Shown: positions 42,074 through 52,711 of the stretch, piece by piece
Position numbering within the stretch: the first letter of the stretch is position 1
Layout of the letters: each line of letters starts with the position of its first letter
Source: Entamoeba invadens IP1
Taxonomy: Eukaryota > Evosea > Mastigamoebida > Endamoebidae
DNA: 64,000 nt
Assembly (NCBI RefSeq): GCF_000330505.1
Contig: NW_004191722.1
Coordinates: forward strand, 213,449 to 277,448
Reading direction: 5' to 3'
Program-made: the position numbers and the translations under genes
The notes under the pieces: model-generated
Seen by the model: only the letters and a program-made list of their open reading frames with translations
The model's database searches: none
What the model was told of the DNA's origin: nothing

Positions 42074-42799
42074 CTAATTTACAATATTTTCTATAGACAC
42101 TCTTTTATTTTCATAAACAAAACGGTGTGTAACTAATAACAAATCTTGATCATTCCAAAAAGTAATATGTGTGTTTTTAAAAGTCACGAATATTCCATTT
42201 TCGAACTTTTCAATATTATCATCTTCTTTTACAATTTTAAAGTCTTTTTGTTTTGGTAATAATATCGAAGATGTTAAGTTTGTACTTATATTATCAACAT
42301 CATCAATGTTTGTACTTATTTCTGAATTTTCATCTGAAGTACGGGAGCTTTTATCACTTTCTTCAATATAACGCCTTTTTATTTCCCCACTTTTACGTTT
42401 TGAAACCACACAAATATCATCAATGGTATCGTTATCAGACGCTTCCATACTTAAATCTTCACTTAGATGCGTGCTTATGGGTTGTTGTTCGGTAAACACT
42501 TGTTTATTACACTCTTGTGAACTGTTCTCAAATAAGAAACGATTAAGTGATCCACATCTATTTTCTTTGCGGTGAATTTCTTCTTCGACTTGTTGATCAA
42601 GTTGATTCATAAGATCATCTGCAATTCTGATTTGTTGTGTGGGAACAATAAGTGATTTGACTTTTAATGCTTTCACCATTTTACTTACAAAAGAGTCGGG
42701 CATGACAATTTTGGGCATTTCAATTTTCAAAGAATCCAAAGATGGTAAGGTGGATACATTCGACGAACAAGATAAAAAAGACTTTTTGGTTGTTTCCAT
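42074..42799 (-). CDS. unknown protein next to the hAT transposase (241 aa), probably part of the element
   Basis: METTKKSFLSCSSNVSTLPS at the start, then acidic Ser/Asp/Asn-rich sequence in the middle (SDKSSRTSDENSEISTN) and a short hydrophobic beta-like C-terminus (GIFVTFKNTHITFWND). Ends 4 bp before the transposase remnant on the same strand. It may be the upstream part of the transposase gene or an accessory ORF of the transposon. No known domain. Confidence 0.45.
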   Translation of the reverse strand: METTKKSFLSCSSNVSTLPSLDSLKIEMPKIVMPDSFVSKMVKALKVKSLIVPTQQIRIADDLMNQLDQQVEEEIHRKENRCGSLNRFLFENSSQECNKQVFTEQQPISTHLSEDLSMEASDNDTIDDICVVSKRKSGEIKRRYIEESDKSSRTSDENSEISTNIDDVDNISTNLTSSILLPKQKDFKIVKEDDNIEKFENGIFVTFKNTHITFWNDQDLLLVTHRFVYENKRVSIENIVN

Positions 42800-42811
42800 A
42801 GCACTGAGAAT

Positions 42812-43015
42812 TTAATTTTCTTTATCTCGTTCTTTCTCGTAAACCTTTTTGGATATAAAAAGAGGCCATTTTGATATCGCTGTCTGAATTTTTGGACTTG
42901 TGGTAAAGAAATTTAAATATTGGATATCCAAATCTGTTTTACCATTTGTTTCGATGAAGTGTTGTAAATGTTTATAAACAACGGCTCTCTGTTCTTGAGA
43001 AAGAATTGGAAACAT
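42812..43015 (-). CDS. short frame at the head of the hAT region (67 aa)
   Basis: MFPILSQEQRAVVYKHLQHF... with a helical N-terminal part and the SKWPLFISKKVYEKERD end. It stops 13 bp before the ATG of the following 241-aa frame, in the same frame direction. A possible intron (GTTTAC to CTCAG) could join the two but leaves the phase wrong by one. Likely the N-terminus of the same element-encoded protein. Confidence 0.35.
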   Translation of the reverse strand: MFPILSQEQRAVVYKHLQHFIETNGKTDLDIQYLNFFTTSPKIQTAISKWPLFISKKVYEKERDKEN

Positions 43016-44571
43016 GTTAATATCTTTTTTTGTGATTATAGATCGTTTCTCTGTTATACCACTCTCCTTTTATATTGTCGTATACAAAAATTTTTCTCCG
43101 TAATAAGCAAGAAAACACCCCCTTTCAAGCATTTTCACGGATACTACAAAATGAGGACTGGTCACTTCGTCCATTTTTTGTTTTTGTTAGTTATTTCATT
43201 TTTGTATAAATGATTTTAAACTCTTGTTTGTAAAAATATACAATTTAAAAATAATAACAATAATGAAATTTGAAATTGTTTGCTTAAACATTTACATTTA
43301 TAAATGATAATAAACAATTCAAATAAAAATTAACTTTAAATCGGTAATGTTTTGAAAGATTAAAACTGATAAAAATAATTATTTTTATCTTTAAAGATGT
43401 TGTTTTAAAATGTATATTTACAATATAGATTAAAATTTGGTGTAATTTTGTTTTTTATCAAGTTTTATTTTAAAAATATTGGTAACAAACTTTAACTTTT
43501 GCAACATAAAATATTAAAATGTTAATTATTTGATTATTATGATAAATAAAAACTATTAAAACTTTTAAAACAATTTGTTAATGGCATTTACGTTGAGTCT
43601 CAAAATAGTGAAATTAGCTTTTTTTCTGAAATGTTTCAATCAATTTAAACAACAAGCATTTTTAACTTATTGTTAATAATTGATCATGTTTTCATTCATA
43701 TTATGTACACTATTATAAAAATTGCTTATTATATTTTTGTAATTATTTTTTATATAATTAATAGTGTGTTTTTACACAATTTTAACAAAACAATTAATAA
43801 TCAGTTAAAATAACAATAAACTATAATTTATAAAACACAATATTGTTTAAAATTAGGCTTCGAACTATTTTTACAAATTAAGCAACATTTTCACTGAAAA
43901 ATTTTTCTCAATGTTTAATTTCAAATGTTTTTTGTGTGAATTATTTTAACGAATTAATTATTTTCATGTTATTTTAATTAAGAAATTTTCAAATTCTAAA
44001 TGATAATAATTAATTTTTTTAAATTAAATTATGTATGGCTAAAATGTATCTTATTTGTTTTTTAATATATGTATTATTTAAAACAACGATTATTATTATT
44101 TTAAATATATACAAATTAAAATTATAATATAATTTAAATTTTTAATTTGTTATATTATTATTATTAAGATTATTTTATTATTTATTCATATTAATTTAAC
44201 TATATATTATTTAATAGTAATATTTATATTGTTATTTAATAATTTAAATCATTTGTGTATTTTCTTTCAAAAAATAATGCTATATTATAGTATTATAATT
44301 TCATTTATTTAAATAATTAATATTAAATTATAATTATTATATGATATTTTAACAAAAAATATATTATTTATTTTAGTTTCTTATAGTTTTTGAAAAAAAT
44401 TTAATGTGAATATAAAAAATTTTATCACAAATTCCATATTTTTTGTTGTTTATTTTTTTGAAATTATTTATTTTTGAACCTTTTTTCAACTTTTTATGTT
44501 TTTAATCCAAAATGATAAATAAAAATTACACATTTTGTGATTAAATTTCGATTATTTTTAGTTTGTTCATA
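43016..44571. other. 1.5-kb AT-rich region without genes
   Basis: Nearly pure A/T between 43200 and 44500. No open frame of note, no repeat boundary found. May contain the far end of the hAT element. Confidence 0.5.
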
Positions 44572-47076
44572 AAGGGGTGGAAAAACCCGCTTTTGATAAT
44601 TTACTAGTAAAATGATAATATGATTATAGTTTTTTGTATAGTTTATTTTTTTCCTTTTCCTCGATTTGATTCAAAAAACAAGGTTTACAAAAATATATAT
44701 TACTTTTTCAAGATGCCAATGTTTGTTATTGAAATTTGTGAATTATTTTTTTATGTAAAATAAAGGCTGGATTTGCCGAATGATAAAAGGAGGAGCAAGA
44801 AAGATTGACTTCGAAACTGTTCTTTAAAGCCAAAATAACCAAAAAAACAACTCAGAATTTATCAAATAAAATGAACTTTTTATTAAATATTTTTTCAATT
44901 TTTTGCAGAAATAAAAAACTCAAAAACACTAACCCGCGAGTGTACCTTTTTTTCACACCCCCTTTCACTCCTTTATAATTTTTTTTCGTTTTTTTTAATC
45001 GTCCATTAAACAAATACTCAACAGTCAAATCGATTACCTCTCGAGCAACATAGTTAATACACAGGCCAGCACATGTTTTTAATAAACCACTTTTCAATGT
45101 CTCTCAGCAAAGACCGACTGCACCTTTATTTCACACCCCCCCTTGTTGGATTCCTCATTCGCTCAGAAATGCATTTCACTGCCAAACTGAAAAAACACAC
45201 TTTGGACTTACTCACCAACTGAACGTGAGTGCATCCATTCCCAGCTGTTTTTCAAGTGCCTGTCAAGCAAGCGATAAATGACTCGTTATTTTGTTGTACT
45301 TGCTTTTTTGAAACTTTTAATAAAATAAACGAAGCAATTTATTAATATTGGTCAATAAAAACAATGTAAGACGGATAATTTTGTGTAAATTATCAGAAAC
45401 GGTAAAAGGGCGCTGCACATGTCCGTTAGAATTTCTCGTGTTTTTTAGCCTTTTTTTCACAAAAACCTCAATTATTTGAGGCAAATTGAAACTTTGGTTA
45501 TAATTGTGTGTAATTTTATCAGGAAATGGTCGTAAATCGGTTTTTCCCACCGTGCAGAGAAATGTTAAAAAAGACTGGGAGGATACTGTGGACGATCCGA
45601 AAGTGCGGCAATCATTTCTGTATGGTGAATAAATTCAAGTTTATTGTGTATTTTTGTGTGTTATTCAATACATTTGGTTAAAAAATATTTGTATGCCGAG
45701 AAAAAACACACTATTTTTTCACAATTTAAAAGGGCAATATTTGGTTATTGGATAAGTTTTTATAATAAAACAATAAGAATTTGGTTACGAAAAGACAAAA
45801 AAGATCTAAAGCGGTTTTTCGCCACCGTATTATTTTTTATTTTAAAACTCGGCAAAATGCCAAAAAACGTTATTTTTCTATACAATAAAACAAGTAAATG
45901 GTAGTGAAGCGGGTTTTCCCGCCAGCCAAAATGCTTGCCCAAAAGTGCATTTCAATAAAAATTGTTGAAAACATCATGGAGACAATGACTGTTATCAGCC
46001 CAATACGTTATTAAGAAGACATGGTACCAAAGTGAAAGTTGATGTGTTATTTATTTTAGAGGGGTTCTTAACCCTTTATCCACTAATTATAAAAAATGAT
46101 TATCAACAACTTTCTTACTATTTGATGGACGATATTGTCCATTTTATTACAGTCAATATATGTAACATTTTGGGATTTAAGCACATACTTTTATAAAAAA
46201 AAATAAAATAATTATAAACATTTATAAATTTAATATAATTTATACTATAACTTGTTTCAAAAATTGATTTGAATGGTGGGTCTGAAAAGTAATGAAAACC
46301 ATTTAACACTTGTATAGTTCAAAAGAGACACACAAAGACAACCACGGCTTCGATACGTTGTGTCAAATGAATCAATTCATGATCATTCTATTCGGATTTG
46401 AGCATAAAAAATGATAATTATGGTTTTTATAATTATATAATAGTAAATTTATTAATTTTATTAGTAAATTTTAAATTCAGATATGGTTAAATTATAATAA
46501 TAAATAGTTAATTTTTTATTTAATACAATTCCATTTTTATCTTTCGCAATGTCATTAATTATAATATAAATCATAGATTGACAACATATTAAACATTTAA
46601 AAACAAAATTATTTTTCATTTGACAATATCCAAGCAAAATAATTACATAATGCACTAACTTTACTAATAATCAAAATTTACATACTTGGTATTGTTTTAT
46701 CGCAAACATGATCTTAAAAAAATGTAAGTTCTTTTTTTTACCAATTATAAGGGTTTATAAGGAGATCTCCAAAAGCGACGATATCAAATTATCTCGTTCA
46801 TTGCAAGGTCAAACAGTTTGTTTATTATGTTTAACATCATCAAAACAACGACAGTGACAACTTGGACTTGAACTCGTGTGTTTATGAAGACAAAATAAAG
46901 CACAAAAACAACAATAACAAAAAGACTTAATTTAAATTACTCTGAAGATAAGGAAGATGATGAGGCAGACTGCAAAGATGATAATTTGGTTTGTTGATTC
47001 AAACCATATAAGACTAACAAACACTGCGTTTACTACACTAATATATTATAATAAAATTTAATTAAAAATTTATGTA

Positions 47077-47458
47077 CAGTGAAAATACGTCTGAAAATGA
47101 TGGGAAAATAGTTTAAAAATGACAGATTTTATTTTAAAAGGACAAGATTTTTAATAAAAAGGATGAAAATCATAAAAAGTGATGGAGATTTGTTTTAAAA
47201 AGGACAGATATTTTTATTGAAAAGGACAGGATTTTTGATAAAAAGGACGAATTTCGAAAGAAATGATGATTTTCATGAAAAAAAGACAGGAATTTATTAT
47301 AAAAAGGATGGGATTTTTGTTAAAAGGATGGATTTCAAGGAAATGTGACAGCCATTTTTTGAAAAAGGATAACATTTTTAACAAAAAATAGATTTTTTAA
47401 TAAAATATAATTTATTTCCGACATTTTCCCGATTTTACACATAAAAACACAAACAATT
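47077..47458 (+). repeat. left TIR of the mariner remnant, an array of about 15 short repeats
   Basis: The arm consists of about 15 units of 18-23 bp of the form AAAAGGACAGGATTTTTNNTA (variants AAAAGGATGGGATTTTTGTT, AAAAGGACAAGATTTTTAA, AAATGATGATTTTCATGA). It ends with a non-repeated GATTTTACACATAAAAACAC segment next to the interior. Differs from the right arm by about one base in length and few substitutions. Confidence 0.85.
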
Positions 47459-47570
47459 AAAATACCATAATCAAGTTTAAAAAAAATAAATCTGATAATG
47501 AATAATTAAATCATAATAAGAAAGAGCGTTTTAACGCAATTTTAAATCTTGATCTTATTAATTGATATAA

Positions 47571-48057
47571 ATGTCACAATCTTTGACTTCTATCGACTCC
47601 AGAGACCCGATAACAAGGAATGAATTTATTGAAAATCCACCACTTATCCAATGGAATGAACAACAGCGCCAGGTTGAATCTAAAACACCTTTTATTTTTT
47701 AAGCTACTTAGAGAAAAAGAGGAAGACTTAATAGATATTTTATGGAATTGATGAAACATTGTGACAACAACAACATTTCAGCAGTGTTTTGGTGTGACAA
47801 TTGAACTATACACAACCATTTGAGGGAACCAGTAATTAACACTCAACATTTAGTTGTTTATAACGCAGCCTACAGCTCTGAACTCAACCCGATAGAAACT
47901 ATTTTTGGTTTTTGGAAAAGGCGTGTAGAAAATGACATACGTATTTAGTCTGGCCTTGGCGATTTTCTTGAAAAAAATAAAGATTTATTTCAATTCAACA
48001 AGCTGAAGTAATAGCGTCGATGGAGAGATGTCGCAACGAAATTTGGGGAAAAGCATA
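47571..48057 (+). pseudogene. mariner transposase C-terminal remnant
   Basis: Starts near ATGTCACAATC (47571) and is broken by several stops and frame changes. Readable catalytic-core pieces are FWCDN (second Asp of the DDE/D triad, followed after a stop by TIHN) and NAAYSSELNPIETIFGFWKR, which is the hallmark YSPxLNPIE block with the last acidic catalytic residue. The DNA-binding N-terminus and first Asp are missing. Clearly Tc1/mariner, clearly dead. Confidence 0.85.
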
Positions 48058-48078
48058 AAGAAAAGACTTATAATTTCA

Positions 48079-48459
48079 AATTGTTTGTGTTTTTATGTGT
48101 AAAATCGGGAAAACGTCGGAAATAAATTATATTTTATTAAAAAATCTATTTTTTGTTAAAAATGTTATCCTTTTTCAAAAAATGGCTGTCACATTTCCTT
48201 GAAATCCATCCTTTTAACAAAAATCCCATCCTTTTTATAATAAATTCCTGTCTTTTTTCATGAAAATCATCATTTCTTTCGAAATTCGTCCTTTTTATCA
48301 AAAATCCTGTCCTTTTCAATAAAAATATCTGTCCTTTTTAAAACAAATCTCCATCACTTTTTATGATTTTCATCCTTTTTATTAAAAATCTTGTCCTTTT
48401 AAAATAAAATCTGTCATTTTTAAACTATTTTCCCATCATTTTCAGACGTATTTTCACTG
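48079..48459 (-). repeat. right TIR of the mariner remnant
   Basis: Reverse complement of 47077-47458 with the same array of short repeats. Confidence 0.85.
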
Positions 48460-48735
48460 TATATTTGGTTATATTTCTTACGATTGTAAGCTGTTTCCTG
48501 TTTTCTTTCAAATAAATTCTGTAATAACTCAGCTTTTCATTGTAGTATAAATAGACTTTAACAGCCTTATTCTAAACACTTCGAAAAAATGCTCAGGCAA
48601 AATGAAAATGATTTTTTTTTCTTTTTGTTTAAATAAAAAAATAAAATCAAATAACATTTAGAAAACATTTTACCATTATTCACCAAAAATTATCAAAAGC
48701 GGGTTTTTTCTTGAAGCGGTTTTTTTCCACCCCTT

Positions 48736-49100
48736 TAATTGTTTTTTTTTTGTGGATTAATGGGGTAAAAAATAAAAAGTTTAGTGTTAAATTCTAATTT
48801 GGACAATTTTCACGGACCATGGATAAGGTAATATATTTACTCCCCAATGTGATTTTATGTTGTTCATTTACAAAAAGTTACTCATCAATTCTTATTCAAA
48901 CCAAACATTATTGTTTTTATAAAAAATGTCTTAAATAACTATTTCTCACAGTCCAATTTGTTGTTTTTTATTCTTTAACTTAATAATATCTATTCATTTA
49001 AAAATAAACTATTAATATAGAATTTGTTTTAGTAATAAAAAGGTGGTGGATAATACAACATATTTACGTTATGGCGCGATTCGTGGTGACCAACAAACCG
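48736..49100. other. AT-rich spacer, no gene seen
   Basis: About 365 bp between the transposon block and the 3' end of the FYVE gene. Nothing recognised. Confidence 0.5.
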
Positions 49101-52026
49101 TTATTTCTTCTCCATCTTTTCAATTTCTTTCTTCTCGTCGGATGCTTTGATGGATCTTGATAGCCTTGGCTTCCCACTTCGTTTATTGAGGTGGAGGCAA
49201 ATTTCAGTCTCCATCACGTCTTTGACTAAGTCCACGTTATTCGAGCATTTGTCACAGAAATACACGCGCTTACAGTCTAATTGTTATCACATCGTTGTTA
49301 AGATAAGTATTTGTAATACTTAAATAGTATATTGATAGTAATTATTAATAAATTAATATTATAATAATATTATAGTATTATTATAGTATTATTATAGTAT
49401 TATATTGATACACAAACTTTTACAAGTGAGACCCCCTTTACTAAACTTTTTGTCACATGTGTAACAAGTGTGTGTTGTTGTATCTTTGGGGTCGACAGGT
49501 ATCCAATCGTGGCACATGTTACTTGTTTGAACGATTATAAGACCATCACTCTCGCTACTCACCACACATATCCATTCCTTTTTATTTGAGGAACGTTGTT
49601 TAATATTCTCATTACTCAAAAAGACTTCGGTGACATCAAATAAGACCGACTTTGTGAGAACGTGGTTAGCGACCAATTCAAGTGATTCACAGTCATAGAC
49701 ATTCACAGTACCGTCATGCTGCAACACCCACATCTGTTTTCCAATCAACTTAATTTTGGTCGGGTTAATTGGTATAGTCTTTTTGATGGTCGCGTTGTCG
49801 ATATCTAAGACAAAGATTTGATTTGTGTATACTGCCCATATACTATTCAGTCCTCTCACAACTTTTGACACTTCCCCAGTGATACTCCCTTTCAGCATAA
49901 TACATTTCTTTTTCTTGACATCATACAACCCGATCCCCAATATCAGTTCCTAACCACATCATTCTCTTCTTCCCTTCTACAATGGTGCCACTCCGTATCT
50001 CACATGGCGACAACACATCCTCCGCCTTTTTCTTCTCATTTTTGATATCCAACGTATACAACACCTTTTTCGCTGTTAAGACTAAGACTTTACTCTTCGC
50101 CTTGAACATCTCGATAATACTCCCACCCTCTTCTAACTGGAAATTCGTCTTTAACTCGCGTGTGTCTCGATACAAGACATCTATCGAATTATCTCGCTTC
50201 GCAACACACACAAACTCGTTCACTCCAATCACATCAACAACTTCTCCAATCACAGAGAACTTGTTGATGTATTTATCAATCTGTCTCGGGACATACGAGT
50301 ACACAACGGTCTCTCCATTGACAACATCTTTGAACGCCCACAACTCCTTCCCCGTCCAACACACAAACTTCGTTCGAATTTTGTCATTATTTTCTTCCGA
50401 GTAGTCATCTTTCATTTCTTCTTTTGTTTCTTCTTTCATCCCAGTCGACAACGGCGATTGCGCCGATAACGCACTTGGGCATTCCTTCGGTTCAGTGACT
50501 TTTGAGAGTTTTTGTGTCAACAATGAGAAGTTGCTATACTTCGGCATATCCCCAATCATCGTCGGTCTTCTTCTCCTCAAAATTTGGTTATTCATGACGT
50601 TCGTCGCTTGTTCGCTCGTACTGACTGTCGCCGGAATAAACGCCAATGATTTCTTTTGTGTGTGTCCCGCCAGCGTCGTTTTACTCTTTTTGTCAAATTT
50701 CATTGAAAATTGGATGACGTCGACCATCACGTTGTGATAGACGTGGAGATGTGGCGCCACTTTCTTCATGAACGTTGCGAAATACGCTCGTGTCGACACC
50801 TCCTTATATATATCCTCGTACGATGTGATTCTCTTGACTGTTTCCAGCGTACTCACTTTAACAAAACTGTCGATCGTTTCTTTCAGCTTTGCGTAGCATT
50901 GCGCTTGAATGTGTGTGAACATATAAGGGTGGTACATATTATGTTTCTGAATTAAATTGAATTCCTCATACGTCGCAGTGTCAAATATACCATGAGGTAC
51001 TACTGTCGTAAATTTATTGATCAAAGCAAGAGCCTCGTCCTTCATTTGTACATTATTGGTGTTGACATCATTACTCTCCCCTTTAAAACTCAAAATCCCT
51101 TTCTTTGGAGTCTTCAATTTCGAGATCTGCTCCGCTAGCTTCGCTTCAACATCCATCTTCTCCTTCTTAAGCTTCTCACAGAGACTTTCTAAGTCGTTTT
51201 TGTTGGAGAGCTTCCGATTGAGAGTATCATTTTCAGTACGAAGGTTTAAGTTCTCCGATTTACTCTGCATCAAGTTCTTTTCTAAGACTTGAATACTCAA
51301 TTTCAAGTCGCGCTTCTGCTCGTCTAAATTCTTCTTGACAACTTCTGCTTTGATCACTTCGTTGCGCTCCAATTTGAGGACAACGGAAAGCTCAAGTTCA
51401 TTTAAAGATTCTTTGTTCCCCGAATTTTCAAGTTGGCCAAGGCGACTATATAAGGCAGCTAAGTCTTCACTGTCTTTGATCTTTTGGTCAGATAGTTTCT
51501 TATTAGTTGCAGTTAAGTCTTTTAAATCATTAAACATCGTTTTGATGGTGTCGGCTGCTTTTAATAGTTTACTATTATTGTCAGTGAGTTGTGAGTTGAG
51601 CTGATTGCGTTCTTTTGTCAAAACGGTAATCTGCTCAGTGTATTGATTTCTCGTTGAGTCCAATAGTTGTTTATATTCGGCAATCTTCGACTGCATCAAA
51701 TCAATGATTTCTTGGAGTCCTTGGCTCGAATCACTGGCGCTCGTTCCAGCACTCGAATCTTCAGATGTCTTCGAAGCTTTGGAACTCTTGGAACCTTTTG
51801 AAGTTTTTGAATATTTCGATGAGGAGCTGTGTGAGGTTTTTGACTTTTCGGTTGAAGAATAAGACGCTGACTGCGATTCTGAGGAAGAAAGAGAAGGAAG
51901 AAAAGTCTCAGTTTTGTTGTTATTTTCGGGGTGATCACTTTTCTCGGGGTTGGTTTGAGAGGCTGTGATTTTTTTGGAGGAACGGGGACTGCCTTGTAAA
52001 GGTGTCGGCGTTGATAAGTGTTTCAT
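49101..52026 (-). CDS. FYVE-type zinc finger protein with coiled coil and propeller-like region (about 927 aa), one-base frame break
   Basis: Minus strand, start at 52026. Order: Ser/Lys-rich disordered N-terminus (residues 1-115), a long coiled coil (about 115-315), a helical domain (about 330-440) in the place where Entamoeba FYVE proteins often carry a RhoGEF, then beta-propeller-like repeats (FVCWTGKELWAFKDV, SVIGEVVDVIGVNEFVCVAK). The end is a FYVE-like finger: DWIPVDPKDTTTHTCYTCDK, then CKNC and FCDKC. The last exon is 49101-49276, after a 141-bp intron (49277-49417, GTTTGT to TAG). Without it the finger is cut in half. Near 49935 the frame breaks at GGGGATCGGG; dropping one G gives WLGTDIGIGLYDVK and restores the frame. 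FYVE fingers usually bind PI3P on endosomes. Confidence 0.75.
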
Positions 52027-52711
52027 TTTTGATTTCTTTGATTATATTAATTTTTTTTGAGTGGGTAAAAAATAATTTAAATTTATGTCACATAATACTA
52101 ATTTTTTGGGTATTTTTGATTAATTAAATTTATTAATTTTCATTTTAATTTTTATTAGTTTTTGATTTAACAATAATTTTTATTTTTTAATATAATTTAT
52201 AGTATATTTAGGTTATTAAAAATTTGATTTAAACAATAAAATCAATTATATGGTTTATTTATTATAAATTTACCACATTTATAATCATGTTTTAACAATT
52301 AGAAATTTGATATTTGTTTTTTCTATTTTTAAGTATTCTAAAAATATATATAGCTACTCTATAATTTTTTAATTAATAAATCAAAACTAATAAAATCAAT
52401 TATTTTCAACAGAACTTTTCTGGTAGTTTTTATTTTTTTATTTCTAACTTTTTAATTATTTTGTTATTAAAACGTGTTTTTGCACCTAAGAAAACATTTT
52501 TTTGTAAAAAAGCGATTTTATGGAAACTGAGAAAGTGAAATGTAACATATTTAAAATTTTCAGTTTGAGTGTTAACAAGAAGAATATTTTATATGTAGAA
52601 TGTATCTAAATGTTATGTTGAGAATTGTGAAATATTCATATTTTCATAAATACACATCTATTTTCATAAAACAATCAATTTGAACAACAAAATATTATTT
52701 GTTCATATTAA
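52027..52711. other. AT-rich intergenic region, no gene seen
   Basis: About 685 bp, nearly all A/T in the middle. It holds the promoter of the FYVE gene on its left side. Confidence 0.5.

Larger units (their letters stand above)
47077..48459 (+). mobile_element. 1.38-kb Tc1/mariner remnant with about 380-bp terminal inverted repeats
   Basis: Ends read CAGTGAAAATACGTCTGAAA on both strands and are bordered by TA. Terminal repeats are 47077-47458 and 48079-48459. The central 620 bp holds a decayed plus-strand mariner transposase fragment. It is nested inside the 44.6-48.7 kb element, so it inserted later. It cannot be autonomous. Confidence 0.85.
44572..48735. mobile_element. 4.2-kb element with short inverted ends, host of a nested mariner
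   Basis: Left end AAGGGGTGGAAAAACCCGCT and right end (reverse complement) AAGGGGTGGAAAAAAACCGC share about 20 bp. Both continue into CCCGCTTTTGATAATTT, with about 17 extra bases inserted on the right. TA borders both ends. Inside, several GC-richer inverted words of the kind CGGTTTTTCCCACCG (45538), CGGTTTTTCGCCACCG (45811) and GCGGGTTTTCCCGCC (45908) recur, as do two TTTCACACCCCC copies (44950, 45128). No transposase is recognised outside the nested mariner. The boundaries are an inference from the end repeats. Confidence 0.45.

Noticed and set aside
44852..45097. Minus-strand 81-codon frame inside the 4.2-kb element
   Set aside because: Short, Lys/Phe-rich, no family resemblance, lies across the TTTCACACCCCC repeat.
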